Notes under the pieces: model-generated | Told to the model about the DNA's origin: nothing | Seen by the model: only the letters and a program-made list of their open reading frames with translations | Database searches by the model: none | Program-made: the position numbers and the translations under genes | Assembly: GCA_965206355.1 (NCBI GenBank) | Contig: OZ242212.1 | Location: forward strand, 1,860,001-1,924,000 | Direction: 5' to 3' | Source: Spongiihabitans sp965206355 | Lineage (GTDB): Bacteria; Pseudomonadota; Gammaproteobacteria; Arenicellales; Poriferihabitantaceae | Length of the DNA stretch: 64,000 nt | Shown here: positions 15,881-24,515 of the stretch, piece after piece | Numbering within the stretch: position 1 is the first letter of the stretch | Layout: each line of letters starts with the position of its first letter

Positions 15881-16858
15881 TTGCCAATGAGTACTGAAAA
15901 AACAACCAACCTGCGTATTCAAACCTATAAACTACTTGCGTCATCACATGACGGAAAGCTAATCAGCAGCGCAATGGACTGCTTTCTTATTGCGCTAATT
16001 ACCATTAACGTCCTCGCCGTCATTATGGCGACCATAAATTCTTTTCAGATGCAATATGCGAAAGCGCTTTATCGGTTTGAGATATTTTCGATTGGCGTTT
16101 TCACTTTCGAGTACCTATTGCGCGTGTGGTCTTGTGTTGAAGATCGCAGATTTGATGGTTATTCGAGCAACTTCAAAAAGCGCCTGCGATTTATAATGAC
16201 CCCGATGGCAATAATCGACTTAATCGCGATACTGCCATTTCACCTGCTTATGTTAGGCAATTTTGACCTGCGTTTTCTGCGGGTACTGCGTCTGGTGCGT
16301 ATACTCAAACTGACACGTTATTCGGGCACGATGGCAATGATACTGCGCGTGTTGCGCGAAGAAATCAGCACGTTTATGGCAGCGATTTTCGTAATGACAC
16401 TGGTTATGGTCATCGCTGCCAGCGGTATTTATCTAGCTGAACACAACACACAACCCAATGAATTCAGCTCTATTCCACAATCCATGTGGTGGGCAATTGT
16501 CACCTTAACCACGGTGGGTTATGGCGATGTCGTACCGATGACCTTTGCCGGCAAGTTATTTGCAGTCTGCATCATGATTGCCGGCGTAGGTCTGGTTGCC
16601 CTCCCCACTGGCATACTCGCTTCCAGTTTTTCCGAGAATCTGAAGCGCAACCAAAGAACCATAACAAAGGCATTAACCAAGGCACTGGCAGACGGTGAAA
16701 TAACCGACAAGGAACGCCGCACCTTAGATGCGCTCAGTCGCAAACTCGGGCTACCCGAACATGCCCTGACCGAAATTCATCAATCCCTGATTGAACAGGA
16801 AACCAGCGGCATTAAAATCCCTCCAAACTGCCCGCACTGCGGACAGCGCATAATATGA
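15881..16858 (+). CDS. voltage-gated potassium channel (Kv-like, six-span)
   Basis: A 325-residue inner-membrane channel. It has six membrane segments, an S4 helix with regularly spaced arginines (LRFLRVLRLVRILKLTR), a pore loop and the selectivity filter TTVGYGD near residue 210. The pattern matches bacterial Kv homologues such as KvAP. The C-terminal cytosolic part has an acidic/basic helical stretch and ends in CPHCGQ, half of a zinc ribbon that may pair between subunits. The start is TTG at 15881 or the ATG two codons later; the latter gives MSTEKTTNLR. It is followed 13 bp later by a small unknown gene, so they are probably cotranscribed. Confidence 0.88.
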   Translation: MPMSTEKTTNLRIQTYKLLASSHDGKLISSAMDCFLIALITINVLAVIMATINSFQMQYAKALYRFEIFSIGVFTFEYLLRVWSCVEDRRFDGYSSNFKKRLRFIMTPMAIIDLIAILPFHLLMLGNFDLRFLRVLRLVRILKLTRYSGTMAMILRVLREEISTFMAAIFVMTLVMVIAASGIYLAEHNTQPNEFSSIPQSMWWAIVTLTTVGYGDVVPMTFAGKLFAVCIMIAGVGLVALPTGILASSFSENLKRNQRTITKALTKALADGEITDKERRTLDALSRKLGLPEHALTEIHQSLIEQETSGIKIPPNCPHCGQRII

Positions 16859-16871
16859 GTATGGACTAACC

Positions 16872-17234
16872 ATGCCGCATAAAAAGCTGATGACGATTTT
16901 CAAACGGGTTATTGCGGCAGAGGAAGCGGTGGTTTCGGTTATCAATAACTATGGGGGATCATTGCGCTTATCCGCTGTGGGCTGGCAGTTTACCCTCCCC
17001 GATTTATATGGTTTGTGTTGTCAGTTGGATGCGGAAATTGGTGAACTTGACTATCGCCAATTCCGGCAATATTTGTATCGACATCCGATTAATCAAGAAA
17101 TCGCGGGCAGTGGCAGTCAATTTTTGGTTATCCGGGATAGGGGTCATATCGATCGAAATGTTTATGGGCTGATTGATAGTGGGAATAATCAGCGGCAAAG
17201 TGTTGCGACTGATACGTATTCACGGGCTGATTAA
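16872..17234 (+). CDS. hypothetical protein, 120 residues
   Basis: I do not recognise this protein. It is soluble, with no signal peptide and no membrane segment. The N-terminal part MPHKKLMTIFKRVIAAEEAV looks helical; the middle is enriched in Leu and Tyr (LDYRQFRQYLYRHP). The gene begins 13 bp after the potassium-channel gene on the same strand, which is the main reason to believe it. A MITE-X sits 48 bp after its stop. Confidence 0.5.
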   Translation: MPHKKLMTIFKRVIAAEEAVVSVINNYGGSLRLSAVGWQFTLPDLYGLCCQLDAEIGELDYRQFRQYLYRHPINQEIAGSGSQFLVIRDRGHIDRNVYGLIDSGNNQRQSVATDTYSRAD

Positions 17235-17282
17235 CGTTGAGGGTGGTTCGGGATATTGACCGGGCTATTATCGCGACACTTT

Positions 17283-17421
17283 GAGACCTTTGCACGGAAG
17301 ATGATTTCGCTTTCAGGTAAGGCAAAAACGCACGGAATGAGGGAGTTTATGCTTATAAATGACCGATTGAGTACGATTTTAACGCAGCATGGAGGTGAAA
17401 TGGCTTTCGTGCAAAGGTCTC
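17283..17421 (+). repeat. MITE-X copy 3, short form (139 bp)
   Basis: Both 14-bp ends are intact. The flanks (CACTT left, ACTAT right) do not form a perfect duplication, so this copy is older or its flanks have changed. It lies between the hypothetical gene and the Ni/Co permease that opens the cobalamin cluster. Confidence 0.95.
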
Positions 17422-17534
17422 ACTATTATAACAAAATTTGATCTGGTGGCGACTATAATGACAAAAGACTGCGATAAAATAAGTGCTGTAAAAACAAGCG
17501 ATCGCAAATTAACCTGATATTTATTTAACCCGTT

Positions 17535-18212
17535 ATGGAAGTACCCGTCCTGTACAGCATACTTACTCTGGGTTTCGGTCTGGGGTTGTTGCATGCGTTG
17601 GATGCTGATCACATCATGGCAGTGTCTGCTTTGGCATCTGCTGGCGCTCAGGATGACAGTAGTTGGTCGGTCAGGCGTATGATACGTTTTTGTTGCGGTT
17701 GGGCGTTCGGTCATGGTGCGGTGCTGTGCGCGCTTGCGCTGTTGCTGATATTTGCGGAAGTTGAGTTGCCGGCGATTGTTGCCACTTTTGCTGAGAATGT
17801 TATTGGTGTTTTTTTAATTGCTCTTGGTATCTGGGTTTTCTGTACGATGCGTCAACATAAACTCTCTCTGCAAATACATAGCCACGATCAAATAACCCAT
17901 ATACATCTGTCCAATAGCGGCAAAACTCATCATACTCATCAATCTGTGCTGGTCGGCATCACCCACGGGCTTGCTGGTAGCGCACCGGTTCTGGCATTGA
18001 TTCCGCTTGTCAGTACAAGCAGTATCTGGATTGGCTTGAGCTATGTTGCTTTGTTTTCGCTGGGTGTGCTTTGTACTATGCTGGTGTTTGGGTTGTTTGT
18101 TGGGCAACTGCAAAAATGGATTGCCGAGGTTGGACAACAGTTATTCCAGTATAGTCGAATGGCTGTGGCATCGGCTTCCATCGCATTTGGTTGCTACTGG
18201 CTTTTTGCATAA
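17535..18212 (+). CDS. nickel/cobalt transporter-like membrane protein
   Basis: A 225-residue inner-membrane protein with about six spans. The first segment carries LLHALDADHI, matching the H-A-x-D-A-D-H-I metal-binding signature of NiCoT permeases and related UreH/HupE-like families. A histidine-rich loop (HSHDQITHIHLSNSGKTHH) lies between spans three and four, and HGLAGSAP marks a second conserved site. It stands 11 bp before cbiD, so cobalt uptake for corrin synthesis is the likely job. It is shorter than typical NixA/HoxN proteins (about 330 residues), hence the cautious family name. Confidence 0.78.
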   Translation: MEVPVLYSILTLGFGLGLLHALDADHIMAVSALASAGAQDDSSWSVRRMIRFCCGWAFGHGAVLCALALLLIFAEVELPAIVATFAENVIGVFLIALGIWVFCTMRQHKLSLQIHSHDQITHIHLSNSGKTHHTHQSVLVGITHGLAGSAPVLALIPLVSTSSIWIGLSYVALFSLGVLCTMLVFGLFVGQLQKWIAEVGQQLFQYSRMAVASASIAFGCYWLFA

Positions 18213-18223
18213 GATTCTGCGCT

Positions 18224-19321
18224 ATGCGTGAGGAATCAACAGAGAAAAAACAGAAACTTCGCAGTGGATTTACTACTGGAGCATGTGCTACGGCGACATC
18301 GCTGGCTGCGGCTAACCTGCTCATCAACAATACATCCAACGAGCGTGCCCGTATCGTTCTGCCCAAAGGCAGGCAGGTGGAATTCAGGCTTGAACACTGT
18401 GAACGTATCAGCGATTGCCGTGCTATTGCCAGCACCATTAAGGATGCCGGAGACGATCCGGATGCGACCCATCTCGCGACTATATTTACCGAAGTTGCAT
18501 TGTCAGGCACTATCGGCGTTCGTTTTCATGCGGCTGAGGGGGTCGGTACGGTGACCCGGGATGGTTTGTCGATTGCCGTTGGTGAGCCCGCTATCAATCC
18601 AATACCGCGTAAAATGATAACTGAACACCTGCTGTTGCTGGCTGATGACAGTGCTTATTCGGGTGGCTTTGAAGTGCATATCGGCGTAGTCAATGGTGCC
18701 AAGATTGCGCGCAATACCATGAACGGAAAACTGGGCATTCTCGGTGGTCTGTCCATTCTCGGTACCACGGGTATTGTCAGACCGTTTTCTTGCTCTGCCT
18801 TTATCGCCTCGATTCATCAGTCGATTGATGTTGCCCATGCCAATGGGGTTTCACATATTGCCGCAAGCACTGGTGCGACCAGTGAGGATTACATTCAAAA
18901 ACATCTGGCCCTGCCGGAAATTGCGCTAGTAGAAATGGGAGATTTTGCCGGTGCCGTACTCAAGCATTTAAGAACAGTGCCGATGCAGAAATTATCACTA
19001 TGCGGTGGATTCGGCAAAATCAGTAAAATGGCAGCGGGACATCACTCGCTACACAGCCGTGATTCGAGCATTGATTTCAGTTTTCTCGCCGAACTGGCTG
19101 ATGAATTGGGCGGAAACAAGACGTTAATCGATAACATAAAATGCGCCAACACCAGCTTACAAGCCCTCAAATACTGTCAGGCTAATGACATTTCATTAGC
19201 CAACAGAATCAGTCAACTGGCACGGCATACCGCCTTAAAAGTAGTCGCTAACAAGGTCGATATAGATGTTTATTGTATTGACAAGGCTGGCAACTGTGTC
19301 GGTAGCAGTGTGTTGTCATGA
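18224..19321 (+). CDS. cbiD: cobalt-precorrin-5B (C1)-methyltransferase CbiD
   Basis: About 365 residues. CbiD methylates C1 in the oxygen-independent corrin pathway. The hallmark LRSGFTTGACATA lies directly after the N terminus, and AASTGATSEDY and GGFGKISKMAAGHHSLHS follow in the C-terminal half. I place the start at the ATG 18224 (MREESTEKKQ), 11 bp after the permease stop; the open frame reaches back to 18191 but would overlap it. The next gene, cobK/cbiJ, starts 10 bp downstream. Together with cbiG it marks the anaerobic-type branch. Confidence 0.92.
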   Translation: MREESTEKKQKLRSGFTTGACATATSLAAANLLINNTSNERARIVLPKGRQVEFRLEHCERISDCRAIASTIKDAGDDPDATHLATIFTEVALSGTIGVRFHAAEGVGTVTRDGLSIAVGEPAINPIPRKMITEHLLLLADDSAYSGGFEVHIGVVNGAKIARNTMNGKLGILGGLSILGTTGIVRPFSCSAFIASIHQSIDVAHANGVSHIAASTGATSEDYIQKHLALPEIALVEMGDFAGAVLKHLRTVPMQKLSLCGGFGKISKMAAGHHSLHSRDSSIDFSFLAELADELGGNKTLIDNIKCANTSLQALKYCQANDISLANRISQLARHTALKVVANKVDIDVYCIDKAGNCVGSSVLS

Positions 19322-19331
19322 GCATCGCCGT

Positions 19332-20132
19332 ATGAGAATTCTGCTACTCGGTGGTGTTGCCGAATCTAAAACCCTGGCGCGAGCGCTTATTGAGCGTGGA
19401 CACTTGGTTATTTACAGTTTGGTTGGTTTGGTACGCAAACCAGATTTACCCTGCAAAATTCATGTTGGTGGCTTTAGCAATATGGTTTCCAATCAGGGCA
19501 ACAGCACAGACAAGGAACAACGTGGCGTGCAGGGTCTGGTAGCATATTGTAAACATCAGCGTATCGAATTGTTGCTGGATGCAACCCATCCTTATGCGGA
19601 TAAGATTTCTGCTAATGCGGTAGCGGCTGCCAGGCAGCTTGCTATTCCCTGCTGGCGACTTGATCGGCAGGGATGGAATCCCGACAATTATCTTAATTGG
19701 CATAGCTACCACGATTGGGACGACCTGATCGCGCAAATTATTCGCTACAATCGCCCGTTTTTTAGTATTGGTATCAGCGCCCTGAAGTTGGCTAGTCAGC
19801 GCCCACAACATCAACAGTGGATTGTTCGTAGTGCGCGTCCATTCCCCGTCACCGAGGGCATTATTCAGCTTGTCGCCATCGGTCCTTTTAGTTATGAAGA
19901 CGAATGTGCTTTGATGCTGCAACACAAGGTGGATGCGCTGATCAGTAAAAATAGTGGCTGTTCTCGTGTTGCCAGAAAACTAGATGCTGCCCTTGCGCTG
20001 GATATTCCTGTGTTCGTGCAAACCCGCCCCGCTCTGCCTGAAGCCGATCGATGTTTCGAGCGAATTGACGCAGTCGTCGATGCGCTGGCGTACACAGGCA
20101 TCAGCGACGCGGCTTTTCTCTTAACAAGATAG
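19332..20132 (+). CDS. cbiJ: precorrin-6A/cobalt-precorrin-6A reductase
   Basis: A 266-residue CobK/CbiJ-type reductase that reduces the macrocycle with NADPH. It starts MRILLLGGVAESKTLARAL, the typical N-terminal nucleotide-binding motif GG-x-x-E-x-x-x-L-A. LLLDATHPYAD near residue 90 and the FFSIGISALKL region are also family-typical. The open frame extends upstream to 19266, but the ATG at 19332 fits the family and clears the end of cbiD. Confidence 0.88.
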   Translation: MRILLLGGVAESKTLARALIERGHLVIYSLVGLVRKPDLPCKIHVGGFSNMVSNQGNSTDKEQRGVQGLVAYCKHQRIELLLDATHPYADKISANAVAAARQLAIPCWRLDRQGWNPDNYLNWHSYHDWDDLIAQIIRYNRPFFSIGISALKLASQRPQHQQWIVRSARPFPVTEGIIQLVAIGPFSYEDECALMLQHKVDALISKNSGCSRVARKLDAALALDIPVFVQTRPALPEADRCFERIDAVVDALAYTGISDAAFLLTR

Positions 20133-20206
20133 GCAAACAGGACAAAACCAGATACACCAATGATTATTGTAAATGACATCACTTATTAGCCATAACGGGA
20201 GACTAA

Positions 20207-20845
20207 TTGGATAATTATCTTAAAAATCCTGATGAAATTGAGCAGAAATCGTTTCAGTTAATTCGTGATGAAACTGATTTTTCCGGTTTCGACCGATTGC
20301 AACAGCAGATCGTTATGCGGATGGTGCATACCTGTGGCAATCCCGACATCGCCCAACAGGTGCGTATAAGCCACGCTGCCATTGATGCCGGTATTGCAGC
20401 ATTAAATCGGAATTGCAATGTGTTATGTGATGTGGAAATGGTTAAACAAGGTCTGACTAAACGCTTCCTGAATCGCGCTCCACTGTGCTTTCTCAACCAT
20501 CACAAGAGTACCGAGCTTGCCAACGCCAACGGCGAAACCCGAACCATGTCGGCACTGGCACTGTGGACTCCTTACCTAAATGACAGTATTGCCATTATTG
20601 GCAATGCCCCCAGCGCCTTGTTTCGACTGATGGAGATGCTGGAAGGCGGAGCACCTAAACCGGCTCTGATCATTGCTATACCGGTCGGTTTTGTCAACTC
20701 GACAGAATCTAAAGATTACCTTTTTAATCAACATAGTAAACTAGGAATAGAATGTATTACATTAAAAGGACGTATTGGCGGTAGTGCGTTGGCAGCGAGT
20801 GTTTTTAATACGCTACTCAGGTTGAAAAAGGGGCTGTTATTTTAA
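20207..20845 (+). CDS. cobH: precorrin-8X methylmutase CobH/CbiC
   Basis: A 212-residue enzyme that moves the methyl group from C11 to C12 to give (hydrogeno/cob)yrinic acid. The start is a TTG preceded by GGGAG; the N terminus NPDEIEQKSFQLIRDE and MVHTCGNPDIA (with the catalytic His) are diagnostic. NAPSALFRLMEML and IAIPVGFVNSTESK complete the family pattern. It ends 2 bp before the cobL gene. Confidence 0.92.
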   Translation: MDNYLKNPDEIEQKSFQLIRDETDFSGFDRLQQQIVMRMVHTCGNPDIAQQVRISHAAIDAGIAALNRNCNVLCDVEMVKQGLTKRFLNRAPLCFLNHHKSTELANANGETRTMSALALWTPYLNDSIAIIGNAPSALFRLMEMLEGGAPKPALIIAIPVGFVNSTESKDYLFNQHSKLGIECITLKGRIGGSALAASVFNTLLRLKKGLLF

Positions 20846-20847
20846 TC

Positions 20848-22152
20848 ATGTCTGAATCAACACTGAGCAAGACTGATAGCAAGCTACTGCAAGCAACAGC
20901 AATGCGCTGGAGTGGTAGTCGTATTGCTGTTGTCAGTCTGGGTTGCAACCAGCACAGTCGCTTAATGCCAGAGGCTGAGCAGGCCCTGCAACAGGCTGAA
21001 ATCATTTTTGGCTCGGCACATCATTTTGCTGAAATCGCACATATTACCACTGCTGCAGAAAAAACAATCTTTCCCTCACCTTTTTGCAAACTGAGCGAAC
21101 AGCTCAAGCTTCATCAGCACAGCGCAATAGTCGTTTTAGCCTCTGGTGACGCGCTACTCTACGGCATTGGTGATTGGCTGAATCAGCTTGTCGGAAATGC
21201 TAATCTGTTTTTCTATCCCAACATTTCCAGTGTGCAAGCGTGTTTTCATCATCTCGGTTTAGCGTGGCAGAATGCGAAAATAATCAGTTTGCATGGGCGA
21301 CCAATCAGTGTGATTAGACGCTATCTGAAAAATCAACAGCTCATCGCCTTGTTTACCGACCAGCAATCCAATCCACCTGCTATTGCCAGAGAATTATTGG
21401 AGCAGGACTTTGCTGAATCAACAATTTGGGTTTGTCAGGCGATGGGCAGCCCGCAACAAGACGTAACCGAATATCGTGTGGATGGGCTGGCGAGTCGACA
21501 ACACCCTTTCCACGCCCTTACTGTTTGTGTCATCCAGTTGCACGGCAACCATCCTGCCCTACCTGCTTTTCCGGGTATCGCCGATCATTTTTTTTCGACC
21601 GGCGCACGACCCGGATTTGGTATGATCAGCAAACGCGAAGTACGTCTTACCATTTTGTCATTGATGCAACCGGGCAACTCTGAAATTGCTTGGGATGTTG
21701 GCGCAGGATGTGGCAGCGTCAGTATCGAATGGGCGCGCTGGAACGACAACGGGCATATCTATGCGATTGAGCGTGATCGGCAACGCATCAAACATATACA
21801 GAGCAATAGTGAGCGATTCGGTAGCGTGTTAAATCTAACGGTGATTGAAGGTCAAGCACCACTCTGTTGTGCCTCGTTACCTGCTCCTGATTGCGTGTTT
21901 ATTGGTGGCAGCAACGGTCTGAGTGCGATGCTTGAATATGCTTGGCAACGGCTGAAACCGGGCGGAAAATTAGTCGCCTCGGCAGTCACCGAATCAAGCC
22001 GATTAGCATTGGCGACATTTATTCAGGCTAAACATGGGCGTGAATGGATTGAAATACAGGTTGCAAAAAATCTGCCCGACAGTAGCGATGAAAGAACGCT
22101 GTCGCCAGTGGTGTTGGCAAAATGTCTTAAACGCGCTAATCACGGCGCCTGA
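20848..22152 (+). CDS. cobL: precorrin-6Y C5,15-methyltransferase (decarboxylating), CbiE-CbiT fusion
   Basis: A 434-residue fusion. The N-terminal half (residues 25-225) is the CbiE-like tetrapyrrole methylase that methylates C5. The C-terminal half (from about residue 250) is the CbiT-like Rossmann methylase, with REVRLTILSLMQPG and the SAM site WDVGAGCGSVSIEWAR, which methylates C15 and decarboxylates the acetate on C12. The fused form equals CobL. It is coupled to cobH (2-bp gap), and cobI follows after 42 bp. Confidence 0.92.
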   Translation: MSESTLSKTDSKLLQATAMRWSGSRIAVVSLGCNQHSRLMPEAEQALQQAEIIFGSAHHFAEIAHITTAAEKTIFPSPFCKLSEQLKLHQHSAIVVLASGDALLYGIGDWLNQLVGNANLFFYPNISSVQACFHHLGLAWQNAKIISLHGRPISVIRRYLKNQQLIALFTDQQSNPPAIARELLEQDFAESTIWVCQAMGSPQQDVTEYRVDGLASRQHPFHALTVCVIQLHGNHPALPAFPGIADHFFSTGARPGFGMISKREVRLTILSLMQPGNSEIAWDVGAGCGSVSIEWARWNDNGHIYAIERDRQRIKHIQSNSERFGSVLNLTVIEGQAPLCCASLPAPDCVFIGGSNGLSAMLEYAWQRLKPGGKLVASAVTESSRLALATFIQAKHGREWIEIQVAKNLPDSSDERTLSPVVLAKCLKRANHGA

Positions 22153-22194
22153 AAGCAAAGCCGAAACGAACGCCTGACACAAAATCTGTGTAAG

Positions 22195-22956
22195 ATGATA
22201 ACGACAGCGCCTAAAACGACAATCGGCACATTCTATGGTGTTGGGGTTGGTCCTGGTGACCCTGAACTATTAACACTCAAAGCGGTGCGTATTATCCAGC
22301 AATGTGATTTGGTAACGTATCTGTACAGTAACGGTCATGCGACAACACGCGCGATGGCGCGGGACATTGCCACTGCGACCCTTTCTGCGGCAACACATCG
22401 CCAGCAAAAAGAATACGCCATCATCATGCCGATGTGCGAGTCTCGGGATGTTGCTAATGCGGTTTATGATGAGGCGGCTCAGGTTATTGCCGATACGCTT
22501 GAGTGCGGACAGGATGTGGTGTTTTTATGTCTAGGTGATCCATTCTTTTTTGGATCTTTTGCCTATCTATATGATCGACTGCATCATCGGTATTCGGTTG
22601 AAACAGTGCCCGGCGTAACCTCAATCAACGCATCGTCAGCCTTGTCAGGCAAACCTTTGGGGTTGTTATCCGAAAACCTTGCCATTATTTCAGGCAGACG
22701 CTCGGATGAAGATATTCTGCATACACTAAGCCATTTTGACAATGTCGCTATTATGAAGCTGGGAACACGGCGACCGAGACTATTACAACTGATAGACCAA
22801 GCACAGCGCACTCAAGACTGTTGTTATATCGAATATGTCGGACAGAAAAATCAAAGAATTGTGCATGACATCACCCTTCTTGAGCTAGAAGATGCGCCCT
22901 ATTTCTCACTCTTTTTAATCAATCATGCACGCGATTATCGTCCCGAAAAATCGTAA
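22195..22956 (+). CDS. cobI: precorrin-2 C20-methyltransferase CobI/CbiL
   Basis: A 253-residue tetrapyrrole methylase. FYGVGVGPGDPELLTLKAVR at the N terminus is the SAM-binding signature, CLGDPFFFGSFAYL the second motif, and ETVPGVTSINASSA the third. It adds the C20 methyl to precorrin-2 (or its cobalt form), the first committed corrin step. The lineage, CobI or CbiL, cannot be told reliably by eye. Confidence 0.88.
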   Translation: MITTAPKTTIGTFYGVGVGPGDPELLTLKAVRIIQQCDLVTYLYSNGHATTRAMARDIATATLSAATHRQQKEYAIIMPMCESRDVANAVYDEAAQVIADTLECGQDVVFLCLGDPFFFGSFAYLYDRLHHRYSVETVPGVTSINASSALSGKPLGLLSENLAIISGRRSDEDILHTLSHFDNVAIMKLGTRRPRLLQLIDQAQRTQDCCYIEYVGQKNQRIVHDITLLELEDAPYFSLFLINHARDYRPEKS

Positions 22957-22994
22957 AGACCAGCAAACCTTGCTCATATTGCACTGACATTGTA

Positions 22995-23801
22995 TTGGCA
23001 TTAAATGAATTGATGATTGAATCTGCCCGCCCTGTTGATATATTCAGCCTGACCGATCGCGGCAGTGAGATTGCGACCCGTCTGCGCGGGTTGATAGCCA
23101 ACGCAACCCACTACCACCGCATACAACCCTTTAGCGAAACCGCACAAGCCAGTTTTCGCAACGGTCACCGATGTATTTTTATTTGCGCTACTGGCATCGT
23201 CATCCGTACATTGGCAGCGGTATTAGGTGACAAATATCACGACCCGGCAGTCATCGTCATAGACGAATCAGCTCAATATGTCATCCCCCTGCTGTCGGCA
23301 CATGAAGGTGGGGCAGCTAGCTTTGCCCATGATATTGCCCAAGCCATTTCAGCGCATTGCGTGGTTACTTCAGCCACAGATTACAGTCGCCCGATTTACA
23401 CCATCGGTATGGGTTGTGATCGCGCTTGCCCAATGACGTTTTTGCAAGCATTATTTGATCAGGTCTGCCACGACATAAATCATCTCGATCCAGGGCAGAC
23501 GATAGGCTACTCGGCTCTCGCCAGTATTGATCTCAAGGCAGATGAAATCGGATTACTGCAACTCTCACATCACCTCGATCTTGAATTACAGCTATTCCCC
23601 GCATCAGAACTACGACAAGTTGAACATCTATTGAGCGAGAAATCGGAAAGTGTATTCAAAGAAGTCGGTTGTTATGGTGTTGCCGAAGCCGCCGCACTGT
23701 GTGCTGCCAGCAAACTAACCAGCAGGCCCGCGGAATTAGTAATTAGCAAACGAAAAAACACCCGCGCCACCATTGCGGTTGCGCGTAGTTATATGCCTTA
23801 A
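22995..23801 (+). CDS. cbiG: cobalt-precorrin-5A hydrolase CbiG
   Basis: 268 residues. The N-terminal domain has FICATGIVIRTLA and DPAVIVIDESAQYVIPLLSAHEGGA, the classic CbiG motifs. The C-terminal CobE-like domain has IGMGCDRACP near residue 138 and GVAEAAALCAAS near the end. CbiG opens the lactone ring and releases acetaldehyde in the oxygen-independent route. Start codons are TTG at 22995 or ATG at 23013 (MIESARPVDIF); no decisive binding site. It closes the first cobalamin block and is followed by a hairpin and an IS remnant. Confidence 0.88.
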   Translation: MALNELMIESARPVDIFSLTDRGSEIATRLRGLIANATHYHRIQPFSETAQASFRNGHRCIFICATGIVIRTLAAVLGDKYHDPAVIVIDESAQYVIPLLSAHEGGAASFAHDIAQAISAHCVVTSATDYSRPIYTIGMGCDRACPMTFLQALFDQVCHDINHLDPGQTIGYSALASIDLKADEIGLLQLSHHLDLELQLFPASELRQVEHLLSEKSESVFKEVGCYGVAEAAALCAASKLTSRPAELVISKRKNTRATIAVARSYMP

Positions 23802-23842
23802 TTTTAGGGGCAAGGTGAAGCGTCCAACATCTTATTGTTGAA

Positions 23843-23877
23843 ACAAGCCTCTCCCTCTCTGAAAAAAGAGGCTTTGT
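23843..23877 (+). terminator. hairpin after cbiG
   Basis: ACAAGCCTCT pairs with AGAGGCTTTGT (one bulge) around a 14-base loop, 41 bp after the cbiG stop. The downstream T-run is weak, so it may slow rather than end transcription. Confidence 0.5.
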
Positions 23878-23913
23878 GAACAAGGTATTATCAACGAAGT
23901 ACGCAGACTTCAG

Positions 23914-24504
23914 ACGAAAGCTATTTTGGTGGTGTATGTCAAGGTAAGAAAGGACGAGGAGCGGGAGGAAAAGTGGTTGTCTTTGGTTTATTAAAGCGTG
24001 GCGGCAGTATCTACACAAAAATCGTTGCTGATACCAAGACCACCACTCTAATGCCCATCATTACAGGGAAAATAGCGCCAGATAGCGTTGTCTATACGGA
24101 CAGCTATCGTTCTTATAACGCATTGGATGTGACTGATTTTCATCATCACAGGGTTAACCATAGTGAGACCTTTGCACGTGGGCATACGGATTGAAAATTT
24201 CTGCCATCAAGCGAAGCGAGTATTGAGGAAATATAATGGTATACCCAAAGAAAGTGTTCCGTTATTTTTAAAAGAATGTGAGTTTAGATTTAACTATGGC
24301 TCACCCAGGCAACAACTAGAACGAGACCTTTGCACGGAAGATGAGTTCGCTTTTAGGCAAGGCAAAAACGCACGGAATGAGGGAGTTTATGCTTATAAAT
24401 GACCGATTGAGTACGTTTTTAACGTAGCATGGAGGTGAAATGGTTTTCGTGCAAAGGTCTCAGAACAACTGAGGAAATGGGCCGAAATCCAAGCTAATCC
24501 AGTA
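23914..24504 (+). pseudogene. IS1595-family transposase remnant, split by MITE-X
   Basis: The frame starts abruptly at SDESYFGG (first catalytic Asp) and continues GRGAGGKVVVFGLLKRGG, VVYTDSYRSYN, HHRVNHSETFARGH. After a small deletion it shifts frame to IENFCHQAKRVLRKYNG and ECEFRFNYGS. A MITE-X is inserted at 24323 after QQLE; removing it and one AGAAC gives QQLEQLRKWAEIQ and an IS end, CAGCCCC at 24498-24504. The N-terminal third is lost. The sequence is clearly diverged from the intact copy at 10418. Confidence 0.85.
24323..24461 (+). repeat. MITE-X copy 4, short form, inside the IS1595 remnant
   Basis: Perfect ends and perfect target duplication AGAAC. It entered the transposase reading frame in the phase that ends at a TGA about 29 codons in. 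This is a nested insertion, so MITE-X moved after the IS1595 copy had arrived. Confidence 0.95.
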
Positions 24505-24515
24505 CAGCCCCTAAA

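Noticed and set aside
17283..17441. Small genes starting or ending in MITE-X (peptides with ETFARKMISLSGK)
   Set aside because: The same peptide recurs at every copy of the element, without ribosome-binding sites; it is the open phase of the repeat, not a gene.
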